64,000 nt of DNA. Origin: DATHWB01 sp035544575 (GTDB lineage Bacteria; Actinomycetota; Acidimicrobiia; Spongiisociales; ZC4RG35). Position 1 is the first letter of the stretch. The number at the start of each line of letters is the position of its first letter. The notes under the pieces were generated by a model. That model saw only the letters and a program-made list of their open reading frames with translations, was not told the origin of the DNA and did not search any database. Of the stretch, positions 16,918 through 24,498 are shown in pieces. Position numbers and translations under genes: made by a program. Location: contig DATKEC010000132.1 in the NCBI GenBank assembly GCA_035544575.1, positions 1 to 64,000 on the forward strand, written 5' to 3'.

Positions 16918-17868
16918 ATGACGTTTGCGGTGTTGTTCCCCGGGCAGGGAAGCCAGTTCGTGGGGATGGGCTCGGACCTCTTCGATGCTCGTGCCGATCT
17001 CTTGGGGGAGCGTGCCGACGAAATTCTCGGCTGGTCCCTGCGGGATCTGTGTCTCGATGGGCCCGAAGAAGAACTGACACGTACCGAGCACGCCCAACCA
17101 GCCCTGTTCGCGCTCACCTTTGCGCTGTGGGTCGAGTTCGCCGACCGGCTCGCCTACCTTCCGAGCGCCGCCGCCGGCCACTCCCTCGGCGAATACACCG
17201 CGCTCGCCGCAGCCGGCGTCATCGATTACGACGATGCCCTGGGGGTGGTGGCCGAACGGGGCAAAGCGATGGCCGCCGCGGCCGATCTGGAGCCGTCGGG
17301 AATGGCGGCGCTCATCGGCGCCGACGTCGAACTGGCCGAATCCGTCGAAGCCGCCAGCCGCGCCATCGGTGGTCGGCTCACCGTGGCGAACGACAATGCG
17401 CCGGGTCAGGTGGTGGTGGCGGGCGGCACCGAGGATCTCGACTGGCTGGAGGCGAACGGCCGCGAGCTCGGGGTGCGACGGGCGGTTCGGCTCAAGGTGG
17501 CCGGAGCGTTCCATTCGCCGTTCATGGGGCCGGCCGCCGAGCGCGTGGCGGCTGCGGTTGCCTCCATCGAAGCCCGTGAGGGTCGTTTCGATGTGTACGC
17601 CAACGTGACTGCCACGCCGGTGGAACCCGGTCGGATCCGGACGTCGCTGGCCGAACAGGTCGTCGGACGGGTGCGGTTCGCCGACACGTTGCGCAACATC
17701 GCCGGCCAGGGGATCGGAACTTTCGTCCACGTCGGTCCTGGCGATGTCACCGCCGGCATGGCCAAGCGCACCGTTGTGGGGGCGGAGGTGCTGACGGTGT
17801 CGGATCTGACAGGAATCGACGCCGCGGTAGAAGCACTCTCTACCATCGACTCCCCTGGAGGTGCTTGA
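16918..17868 (+). CDS. fabD: Malonyl-CoA:ACP transacylase FabD
   Basis: A 316-residue acyltransferase that loads malonyl units on acyl carrier protein for type II fatty-acid synthesis. The N-terminal LFPGQGSQFVGMG, the nucleophile Ser89 in GHSLGE, the QPALFALT segment and the KVAGAFHSPFM motif with the catalytic His are intact. The start ATG 16918 follows a good ribosome-binding site (AGGAAGG). It is the first gene of the operon fabD-fabH-fabG-acpP-fabF and its stop overlaps the fabH start by 1 nt. Confidence 0.95.
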   Translation: MTFAVLFPGQGSQFVGMGSDLFDARADLLGERADEILGWSLRDLCLDGPEEELTRTEHAQPALFALTFALWVEFADRLAYLPSAAAGHSLGEYTALAAAGVIDYDDALGVVAERGKAMAAAADLEPSGMAALIGADVELAESVEAASRAIGGRLTVANDNAPGQVVVAGGTEDLDWLEANGRELGVRRAVRLKVAGAFHSPFMGPAAERVAAAVASIEAREGRFDVYANVTATPVEPGRIRTSLAEQVVGRVRFADTLRNIAGQGIGTFVHVGPGDVTAGMAKRTVVGAEVLTVSDLTGIDAAVEALSTIDSPGGA

Positions 17869-18950
17869 TGCCGAATGCCGAGATCGTCGGATGGGGAAAG
17901 GCGATGCCACCGACCGTCCTCTCCAATGCCGACCTCGAGAGGATCGTCGACACGAACGACGAGTGGATCACCACACGCACCGGCATGAAGGAGCGTCGCA
18001 TCTCCCATGTGGAGGCCTCCGACCTCGCCGCAGTGGCGTCACTGCGGGCGTTGGCGGCAGCCGGGATGGACCCGGGTGAGATCGATTTCATGATCAACGC
18101 CACCTGCACGCCGGAATCGATCATCCCGGCGTCCGTGGCATACCTGCAGGCAAAGATCGGCGCGGTGGGGGCGGGGGCGATCGACGTCAACGCCAACTGC
18201 TCCGGGTTCATCTACGCCATGGTGATGGCGTCTTCGCTGATCCAGACCGGGATAGCCCGCAACGTGCTCCTCACCGGCGTCGAGAAGATGCACTACGTCA
18301 TGGACTATTCGGACCGGTCCACCTGCATTCTGTTCGGTGACGGCGCCGGTGCGGCGGTGATGCGGCCCACCGACGAGCCGATCGGGCTCTTGTCCGGGAT
18401 GATGGGCAACGACGGCAGGATCGCCGAGCACCTGACGGTGCCCAGCTTCGGATCCTCCGGTACCAGGGCTCCGCGGGCGGCGTCGTCGTGTGGCGTGGTC
18501 ATGAACGGGCCCGAGATCTTCCGCAACGCCGTCGTCCGGATGGGGGAGGCGGCGCTCGAGGTCGCCACCAACGTCGGGTGGGCGATCGAGGACATCGACC
18601 TGCTCATTCCTCACCAGGCCAACAAGCGAATCATCGATGCCACCGCCCGCCGGCTCGACCTCGACGAGGACAAGGTGTTCGTCAACGTGCACAAGTACGG
18701 CAACACGAGTTCGGCGACGATCCCGGTGGCGCTGACCGAAGCGATCGAGGAGGAGCGCATTCCGCCCCACGCCAATCTGGTGTTCGCCGCCTTCGGCGGA
18801 GGCCTGTCCTGGGCTGCGGCGGCCGTCAAATGGGGGGAGCGGGTGACGCCGGTCGGCCACTCGGATGCCCAGATTCCCGAATTCGAGGGCACCGTCTTCG
18901 ACATCCTCCAGCCCAGCCTCGACTTCTTCGGCGTGGGCGTCAAACCGTGA
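17868..18950 (+). CDS. fabH: 3-oxoacyl-ACP synthase III FabH
   Basis: A 360-residue beta-ketoacyl-ACP synthase III that starts fatty-acid chains from acyl-CoA and malonyl-ACP. The catalytic triad is present: Cys111 in NANCSGF, His in LIPHQANKRI and Asn in HKYGNTSS. ATG 17868 has GGAGG 6-7 nt upstream; a TTG at 17865 is less likely. It overlaps fabD by 1 nt and fabG by 4 nt. It is about 30 residues longer than E. coli FabH because of an extended C-terminus after the WAAAAVKWG strand. Confidence 0.94.
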   Translation: MPNAEIVGWGKAMPPTVLSNADLERIVDTNDEWITTRTGMKERRISHVEASDLAAVASLRALAAAGMDPGEIDFMINATCTPESIIPASVAYLQAKIGAVGAGAIDVNANCSGFIYAMVMASSLIQTGIARNVLLTGVEKMHYVMDYSDRSTCILFGDGAGAAVMRPTDEPIGLLSGMMGNDGRIAEHLTVPSFGSSGTRAPRAASSCGVVMNGPEIFRNAVVRMGEAALEVATNVGWAIEDIDLLIPHQANKRIIDATARRLDLDEDKVFVNVHKYGNTSSATIPVALTEAIEEERIPPHANLVFAAFGGGLSWAAAAVKWGERVTPVGHSDAQIPEFEGTVFDILQPSLDFFGVGVKP

Positions 18951-19681
18951 GTCGGGTGGCCCTCGTGACCGGTGGCTCGCGCGGCATCGGCCGGTCGATC
19001 GCCCTTGCACTCTCCGCGGCCGGCCATCGGGTGGCGGTCAACTACGCCTCCAGGGCGGACGCCGCCGACGATGTCGTTGCGGCCATACGCGGCGCGGGGG
19101 GCGAGGCTTTGGCAGTGGGGGCTGACGTCGCATCCCAGGAAGCAGTCGTGGCGATGTTCGAGGAAGTGTCCGCCGCGTTCGGTCCTGTCGAGATCCTCGT
19201 CAACAACGCCGGCATCACCCGGGACGACCTGTTGCTCCGGATGAGCGTCGAAGCCTTCGATGCCGTGATCGCCACCAATCTCCGGTCTGCGTTTCTGTGT
19301 TCGAAGGCGGCGATGCGAGGCATGCTCAAGGCGCGGTGGGGTCGGATCGTCTCCATCGGCTCGGTCGCCGGCATCGCGGGAAACCCCGGCCAGGCCAACT
19401 ACGCCGCTTCCAAGGCGGGGCTGATCGGGATGTCGAAGTCGATCGCCAAGGAGGTCGGGTCCCGCGGGATCACGGTCAACGTCGTCGCGCCCGGTTTCAT
19501 CGCCACCGAGATGACCGAGAAGCTGGGTGAGGACGCCAGGCGGGCATCGCTCGGCGCGATCACGCTCGGCAGGTTCGGCGACCCAGACGACGTCGCAGCC
19601 GCGGTGACGTTCCTCGCTTCGGAAGGGGCGGGCTACATCACCGGCCAGGTTCTGTCGGTCGACGGGGGCATCGCCCTCTAG
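18947..19681 (+). CDS. fabG: 3-oxoacyl-ACP reductase FabG
   Basis: A 244-residue short-chain dehydrogenase reducing 3-oxoacyl-ACP with NADPH. The cofactor loop TGGSRGIGRS lies at residues 8-17, NNAG at 86-89, and the catalytic residues Ser139, Tyr152 and Lys156 (YAASK) are all present. The GTG start at 18947 overlaps the fabH stop (GTGA). The place between fabH and acpP supports the FabG name over other dehydrogenases of this family. Confidence 0.94.
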   Translation: MSRVALVTGGSRGIGRSIALALSAAGHRVAVNYASRADAADDVVAAIRGAGGEALAVGADVASQEAVVAMFEEVSAAFGPVEILVNNAGITRDDLLLRMSVEAFDAVIATNLRSAFLCSKAAMRGMLKARWGRIVSIGSVAGIAGNPGQANYAASKAGLIGMSKSIAKEVGSRGITVNVVAPGFIATEMTEKLGEDARRASLGAITLGRFGDPDDVAAAVTFLASEGAGYITGQVLSVDGGIAL

Positions 19682-19713
19682 GCTGGCCGTTCCACCTACG
19701 AAGGAGAGACAGC

Positions 19714-19959
19714 ATGGATCGTGGTGAGATCTCAGCGAGGATGCAGAAGCTCCTCGTCTCGGAACTGGGGCTCGACGAGTCCAAGATCAACGACGACGCC
19801 AACTTCGAAGAGGATCTCGAGGTCGACTCGCTCGGTGTCGTCGAATTGCTGATGGCGCTGGAAGACGAGTTCGGGGTGAAGATTCCCGATGAGGACGCCG
19901 AGAGCATCCACACCGTCGGCCAGGCCGTCGATCTCGTAGCCGCCAAGCTCGCCGGCTGA
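19714..19959 (+). CDS. acpP: Acyl carrier protein
   Basis: An 81-residue acidic acyl carrier protein. The phosphopantetheine attachment site is Ser39 in the EVDSLGVVELL helix start. The ribosome-binding site (AAGGAGAG) precedes ATG 19714. It sits between fabG and fabF, the standard order, and carries the growing acyl chain for the operon's enzymes. Confidence 0.96.
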   Translation: MDRGEISARMQKLLVSELGLDESKINDDANFEEDLEVDSLGVVELLMALEDEFGVKIPDEDAESIHTVGQAVDLVAAKLAG

Positions 19960-19960
19960 C

Positions 19961-21217
19961 ATGACCCGCGACCGCCGCCGGGTCGTGGTGACCGGTTTGG
20001 GGGCGATCTCCCCGGTGGGCCGGACGATGGCCGACACGTGGGATTCGGTCGTCGCGGGCCGGTCCGGCGCCGGACCCATCACGCTCTTCGACACGGCCGA
20101 GCACAAAGTCTCGATCGCCGCGGAGGTGTCGAACTTCGATCCCACCGAATACTTCGAGGCGAAGGAAGCACGTCGACTCGACCGCTGTAGCCAGTTTGCA
20201 CTGGTCGCGGCCCGCGAAGCGATGGCCGATGCCGGCCTCGAACTCGACCCTGATTCCGAGGAGGCCGAGCGCTCGGGTGCGCTGATCGGGGTCGGCTTCG
20301 GTGGGATGGACACGTTCATCGAGGAAGTTGGCATCCTTCACGAGCGCGGTCCGGGACGGGTGAGTCCGCTCGGCATTCCCAAGATCATCGCCAACATGCC
20401 CGCCGGTCTGGTGTCCATCGAACATCACCTGCTTGGTCCGGTGTCGTGCACCGTCACGGCGTGCTCGGCTTCGGCCAACGCCATCGGAGACGCGGCGGAG
20501 ATCATCCGTCGTGGTGCGGCCGACATGATGGTTGCGGGAGGCTCAGAAGCGGCGATCACGACCTACGCGGTTGCCGCCTTTGCTCAGGCGCGCGCACTCA
20601 GTGCCCGCAACGACGACCCCGTGGCGGCGTCGCGTCCTTTCGACGCCGGGCGTGATGGCTTCGTGATGGGTGAGGGGGCGGCGGTACTCGTGCTCGAAGA
20701 GCGCGAGAGGGCGCTCGCTCGCGGGGCGACGATCCATGCCGAGGTGACCGGTTACGGAATGTCGGCCGACTCATATCACATCACCCTTCCCAAGCCGGGA
20801 GGGACAGGAGCGGCCCGAGCCGTGAAGGCCGCCCTCGCCGATGCCGGCCTCGAGGGGGCCGACCTCGACTACATCAACGCCCACGGGACGTCCACGCCGG
20901 CCAATGACTCCACCGAGACACTGGCTTTGAAGGTGGCCCTCGGCGAGGAAGTCGCCCGGGCCGTGCCGGTGTCGTCCACCAAATCGATGACCGGTCACCT
21001 GCTGGGCGGTGCCGGAGCGTTGGAGGCGGCGATCGCGATACGGGCGATCCAGACCGGCATCCTGCCGCCCACCATCAACTACGACGAGCCCGATCCCGAA
21101 TGCGATCTGGACTACGTCCCGAACGAAGCGCGCCAGGTGGATGCCGTCGACCACGTCGCTTCGAACAGCTTCGGATTCGGCGGACACAATGTGACGCTGA
21201 TCCTCAGCCGGGCTTGA
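19961..21217 (+). CDS. fabF: 3-oxoacyl-ACP synthase II FabF
   Basis: A 418-residue elongating condensing enzyme. Cys168 (TVTACSASANAIG), the His in NAHGTSTPAND and the second His in KSMTGHLLGGAG form the Cys-His-His catalytic set. The start ATG 19961 lies 1 nt after the acpP stop. It closes the operon; fabZ and the enoyl reductase are not in the window and must be elsewhere. An 18-nt gap separates it from the convergent kinase-like gene, with no clear hairpin. Confidence 0.95.
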   Translation: MTRDRRRVVVTGLGAISPVGRTMADTWDSVVAGRSGAGPITLFDTAEHKVSIAAEVSNFDPTEYFEAKEARRLDRCSQFALVAAREAMADAGLELDPDSEEAERSGALIGVGFGGMDTFIEEVGILHERGPGRVSPLGIPKIIANMPAGLVSIEHHLLGPVSCTVTACSASANAIGDAAEIIRRGAADMMVAGGSEAAITTYAVAAFAQARALSARNDDPVAASRPFDAGRDGFVMGEGAAVLVLEERERALARGATIHAEVTGYGMSADSYHITLPKPGGTGAARAVKAALADAGLEGADLDYINAHGTSTPANDSTETLALKVALGEEVARAVPVSSTKSMTGHLLGGAGALEAAIAIRAIQTGILPPTINYDEPDPECDLDYVPNEARQVDAVDHVASNSFGFGGHNVTLILSRA

Positions 21218-21235
21218 CGCCGCTACAAGATCGAC

Positions 21236-22042
21236 TCACCGCATCGCTCGAGCGAGGAGATCGCGGCTGTCAGTCCACCAGCGGCGGCGACGGTCGAACC
21301 GCTCCATCCCTCCCATCTCTGCCCACATCGCCACGAAGCCGGGGTCACCCAACGCCACCCGTCTGCGCACGAACTCTCCACCGCGGGCGATCGAGTCATC
21401 CAGAACCGCGAGCAGCTCGCCGCGGGCTGATGCATCGAGGCCGTACGTGTCGGCCACGAGATGCAGCCGGTCCGGCTTGTCTACCTGTCCCCATCCCAGG
21501 CGTACGGCGTTGACGTCGTCGTCGATGGGGACGCACAGCCGTGCGAACTGGGCCACGTCGTAGACGGGCCGTCCCGGCGCCGCGAAGTCGAAGTCCAGCA
21601 GCGCGACCGGTTCGCCGTTGCGGAACACGACGTTTTCGAGGCAGACGTCGTTGTCGCACACGATCGGGCCGCCCACCGGGTCCGCCATCTCCGTTGGCCA
21701 GTTGAGCCCCCGCGGGTCGAACGAGCGGGATGCTTCGTGAAACCTGGCCAACAGGGCCGCCATCGATGCGAGCGCCACGTCGGACTGCACCCACTCCGGG
21801 TACGGCGGAACGGGTACGTCGCCCTCGACGAACTCGAGCCGTTCCCGGCCATCCGCGTCGATGCCGATAGGCATCGACGCCCCCTCGAACCCGGCGGCAC
21901 GCAGTGACGAAAGGAAAGAGAGGATGGTCTCTGAGTGCTCGTTCGAAGGCCGGAGGACGTGACGGCCGACCCGGACGACCCGGCCCGCATTGGCGACGCC
22001 TCCTGCCAACAGCGCTTCTTCGGTCCGGTCGGCGTCATCCAT
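21236..22042 (-). CDS. Aminoglycoside phosphotransferase (APH)-fold protein
   Basis: A 268-residue kinase-fold protein of the APH/choline-kinase superfamily. The catalytic loop is VCDNDVCLENVV with Asp132 and Asn137; the metal motif is LLDFDFA (Asp150, Asp152). The residue two before the catalytic Asp, normally His (HxD), is Asp130 here, and the N-terminal nucleotide-binding lobe is short (about 70 residues). It could be an active small-molecule kinase or a divergent member. There is no reason to call it a resistance gene. It is convergent with fabF and 6 nt downstream of a membrane-protein gene. Confidence 0.8.
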   Translation of the reverse strand: MDDADRTEEALLAGGVANAGRVVRVGRHVLRPSNEHSETILSFLSSLRAAGFEGASMPIGIDADGRERLEFVEGDVPVPPYPEWVQSDVALASMAALLARFHEASRSFDPRGLNWPTEMADPVGGPIVCDNDVCLENVVFRNGEPVALLDFDFAAPGRPVYDVAQFARLCVPIDDDVNAVRLGWGQVDKPDRLHLVADTYGLDASARGELLAVLDDSIARGGEFVRRRVALGDPGFVAMWAEMGGMERFDRRRRWWTDSRDLLARAMR

Positions 22043-22048
22043 CGCAAT

Positions 22049-22345
22049 TCACTCGCCGGCCTCGCACCCCGCCGTCGGTGGTTCGTCTCCTTTGGCGATC
22101 GACTCCCGGTATTCGGCGATCGACCGGTAGACCAGCACCAGCACCACCGCCATTCCGACGGTGGCGAGCACGAACGCGACGACGGCCAGGGAGCCTGCCA
22201 ACCCGGTGCAGGTCTGGATCGTCCCGTCCACCTCGACCCGACACGAGAGGTCCATGACGAGGTAGGTGATCCATCCGCTCAAACCGCCGATGACGAGCGA
22301 AGGGATCGAGATCCACGGGTTGGGGATGCGACGGCGGTCTGTCAA
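22049..22345 (-). CDS. Small membrane protein of unknown function
   Basis: A 98-residue protein with two predicted membrane helices, about residues 14-31 (SLVIGGLSGWITYLVMD) and 47-72 (SLAVVAFVLATVGMAVVLVLVY), joined by a loop with two Cys residues. The start is TTG 22345, overlapping the stop of the upstream membrane-protein gene by 4 nt; this coupling decides the start because no ATG/GTG fits. I recognise no family. Confidence 0.6.
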   Translation of the reverse strand: MTDRRRIPNPWISIPSLVIGGLSGWITYLVMDLSCRVEVDGTIQTCTGLAGSLAVVAFVLATVGMAVVLVLVYRSIAEYRESIAKGDEPPTAGCEAGE

Positions 22346-23097
22346 GGCGTCTCCTTGCGGCGCCCGCGGGAGTCGAGACCGGCCGCATCGAGGATGTCGC
22401 CCGGTGCCAGTTCTGCGGGTATCGGCACCGCACGGCCGGGCGAGGCGAGCGGTATGACGGCGACTCGGACGTCGGCGGACCAGGCCAACCATGACAACGC
22501 CAGGTAGGCGGCGACTGCCGGCAGCCACCAAGGAAAGTCGATGACGAAGGCGACGGCGACGGCCAGCGCCGGCAGACCGAACCGGCTGGCCCACAACGCG
22601 GTCGGCCGGGCACGGCTGTACCAGACGGCGAGGGCCACGGTCCCGCCGGCCACGGCCCAATCCCAGCGATCCACGCCGCCGGGCTGCAGGGCACCGATCA
22701 GGACAGGGACGGCGAGCATGCCGAGAACCAGTCCGGCGGCTTTGCGGGGCGGAGCATCGGCTGGAGGCCGGTGACGAACCGCCGCCCTCAGACCGGAGCC
22801 CAGGAGCCCTGCCAACCCGAAACCGGCGGCGCCGACCATCACCACCCAGGCGGGAGTGATCGCGTGGGTGACGGCAGGGATGGCGAGCATCGACACGAGG
22901 CCGATGCCCAGTCCCACCGACCACCGGGCCGCCCCGACCAGGGCACCGACGATCGTGATGGCGGTGAGGAGGAGATGCCCGGCCGCCAGCATCGCCCCCG
23001 CCCCGTCGGTCCACACCGCGTCAGCCCCGGTGAGGATGAGCGCGGCGGCGAGGGACGAGACGAGGAGTGCGGCAGTGGTGAGGATGGCGATGAGCAC
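22342..23097 (-). CDS. Multi-spanning membrane protein of unknown function
   Basis: A 251-residue, Ala/Leu/Val-rich protein with about six to seven hydrophobic segments in the first 205 residues, then a polar C-terminal region (about 206-251) ending in a basic tail. No domain is recognised. The start ATG 23097 is divergent from the Nudix gene across 47 bp. It is coupled to the following small membrane protein, so the two may form one complex. Confidence 0.65.
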   Translation of the reverse strand: MLIAILTTAALLVSSLAAALILTGADAVWTDGAGAMLAAGHLLLTAITIVGALVGAARWSVGLGIGLVSMLAIPAVTHAITPAWVVMVGAAGFGLAGLLGSGLRAAVRHRPPADAPPRKAAGLVLGMLAVPVLIGALQPGGVDRWDWAVAGGTVALAVWYSRARPTALWASRFGLPALAVAVAFVIDFPWWLPAVAAYLALSWLAWSADVRVAVIPLASPGRAVPIPAELAPGDILDAAGLDSRGRRKETP

Positions 23098-23144
23098 GGT
23101 ACGTTGCCCCGAGTGTCAACTGTGTTCGACCCCTGTGCAAGACG

Positions 23145-23672
23145 GTGACCGAGTTCTGGCCCGGTGAGTTCCGGTTCTGTCCGATGTGTGCCACCGCTCT
23201 GCAGGCCACCGAGCGGGGTGGGCGAACCCGGATGGCGTGCCCGGGCTGCGGCTACGTGCACTTTCGCGATCCCGGTGTCGGCGCCGCGGTTCTCCTGGAG
23301 GATGGAGCCGGTCGGGTGCTGCTCGTGCAACGGGGGAGCAGCGCCACCAAGGCGGGCCTGTGGTGCGTGCCCTGTGGTTACGTGGACTACGGCGAAGAGG
23401 TGCGGGCGGCTGCGGCGAGGGAGGTGCGGGAGGAAACAGGGCTGGAGGTGGAGGTAGGGGATCCGGTCTTCGTCAGCTCCAACTTCCACGATCCGGAGAA
23501 GCTGACCGTCGGCATCTGGTTCGCGGGGCGGATCGTGGGCGGTGTCGCCGAGGCGGGAGACGACGCCGTCGACGTCGGGTGGTTCGAACCCGGTGACTTA
23601 CCACCGCTCGCCTTCGAGACCGATGCCGAGTTGTTCCGAGTTCGCTTCGGGGTCGACGCCCGGCTCGGCTGA
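23145..23672 (+). CDS. Nudix hydrolase with N-terminal zinc ribbon
   Basis: A 175-residue Nudix enzyme. The N-terminal ribbon has CPMC and CPGC pairs (residues about 11-14 and 34-37), as in NADH pyrophosphatase NudC and related proteins. The Nudix box reads G-x5-E-x7-REVREETG within residues 82-106. The protein lacks the C-terminal SQPWPFPxS motif of NudC, so the substrate is open (nucleoside diphosphate derivative). The start is GTG 23145. Its last 75 nt overlap the 3' end of the convergent histidine phosphatase gene. Confidence 0.87.
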   Translation: MTEFWPGEFRFCPMCATALQATERGGRTRMACPGCGYVHFRDPGVGAAVLLEDGAGRVLLVQRGSSATKAGLWCVPCGYVDYGEEVRAAAAREVREETGLEVEVGDPVFVSSNFHDPEKLTVGIWFAGRIVGGVAEAGDDAVDVGWFEPGDLPPLAFETDAELFRVRFGVDARLG

Positions 23673-24329
23673 CGGCTGGGTTGGCCTGTGAGCTGACGCC
23701 TGGGTTGCCGCCGCGGCTGACGTCTCGGCCAGCTGGGCCTGCTCCGGGTGCCAGACCGTGAGCTCGGTCCACGGGGTTCCCGGTTTGAGCGTGATCACCG
23801 TTCCGTGCGCGGGCTTGTCGACGTGCTGGTTGGCGAGGTCGCGCCCGGTGATGGACAGCCGGGCGGCCTGGACGGGATCCTGGTGGGAGACCACGACGAC
23901 GTCGCCGTCGTGGCGGGAGGCGATCGACGCCAGCACGGTTCGCATCCGTGCCGCGAGTGCGGTCAAAGACTCGGAGGCGAAAGGCATGTCGAGGGGATGC
24001 TCGAGGTACGCCTCGAGCTCGCCGGGGCGCTCCTTGGGAAGATCCTCCCAGGCGATCCCGGCCCAGTCGTCGGCCATCTTCCACTCGACGAGTTCGGGAT
24101 CCACCCGGATGGGGATTCCGTGATGCGCGGCGACCGGCTCGGCGGTGGCGAGAGCGCGTTCCAGCGGTGAGGACCAGACGGCGACGACCGGGGCGGAGCG
24201 CAGGTAGCGGCTGACTGCCCGAGCCTGGGCCACCCCCGCTTCGGTCAGTTCGAACCCGGGCAAGGACGCATACACGACATGCCCCGGATTCCAGACCTCC
24301 CCATGCCTCACCAAGTGCACCCGCCCCAT
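23598..24329 (-). CDS. Histidine phosphatase family protein (phosphoglycerate mutase-like)
   Basis: A 243-residue member of the branch-1 histidine phosphatases. The nucleophile motif is LVRHGE (His9) and the second catalytic His lies in VVVVSHQDP. The Glu between them is in PELVEWKMADDW. Residues about 195-243 are a low-complexity Ala/Gln/Glu tail, and this tail is what overlaps the Nudix gene. The substrate is unknown. The ATG 24329 start lies 3 nt from a 162-bp inverted-repeat structure shared with dinB. Confidence 0.85.
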   Translation of the reverse strand: MGRVHLVRHGEVWNPGHVVYASLPGFELTEAGVAQARAVSRYLRSAPVVAVWSSPLERALATAEPVAAHHGIPIRVDPELVEWKMADDWAGIAWEDLPKERPGELEAYLEHPLDMPFASESLTALAARMRTVLASIASRHDGDVVVVSHQDPVQAARLSITGRDLANQHVDKPAHGTVITLKPGTPWTELTVWHPEQAQLAETSAAAATQASAHRPTQPSAEPGVDPEANSEQLGIGLEGERW

Positions 24330-24332
24330 ACC

Positions 24333-24494
24333 CGCTTTTTAGCGGGGCAGCGCGTCATTAGTGACGCGTTTGGCATGAGAGAAGCGATGACAGGGGGCCG
24401 ACGGTGCTGCTCGCGAGGGCGCCCGAACCCGGCCGCCTTGGGCTTCTCTAGTGCGGATCGCGTCGTTTCTGACGCGCTGCCCCGCTAAAAAGCG
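24333..24494. repeat. 162-bp inverted repeat between divergent genes, each arm with CGCGTC-N6-GACGCG
   Basis: Two 36-nt arms face each other at 24333-24368 and 24459-24494, separated by 90 nt. Compared after reverse complement they agree at 32 of 36 positions, and all four differences fall in the 6-nt centre of the inner palindrome CGCGTC-N6-GACGCG. The outer ends carry CGCT-TTTT-AGCG. Each arm ends 3-4 nt from a start codon (phosphatase ATG 24329, dinB ATG 24499), so the arms also are the 5' regions of both genes. Inside the spacer, AGAGAAGC and GCTTCTCT add a further short inverted pair. A third copy of the arm is at 54673-54714. Confidence 0.85.
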
Positions 24495-24498
24495 AAGT

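Noticed and set aside
21236..22042. Antibiotic-resistance kinase
   Set aside because: The APH fold is shared by many metabolic kinases, the catalytic loop is atypical and no resistance context exists.
24369..24458. Spacer between the two repeat arms as a small gene or small RNA
   Set aside because: No start/stop pair of useful length and no promoter-like element inside; only a short AGAGAAGC/GCTTCTCT inverted pair.
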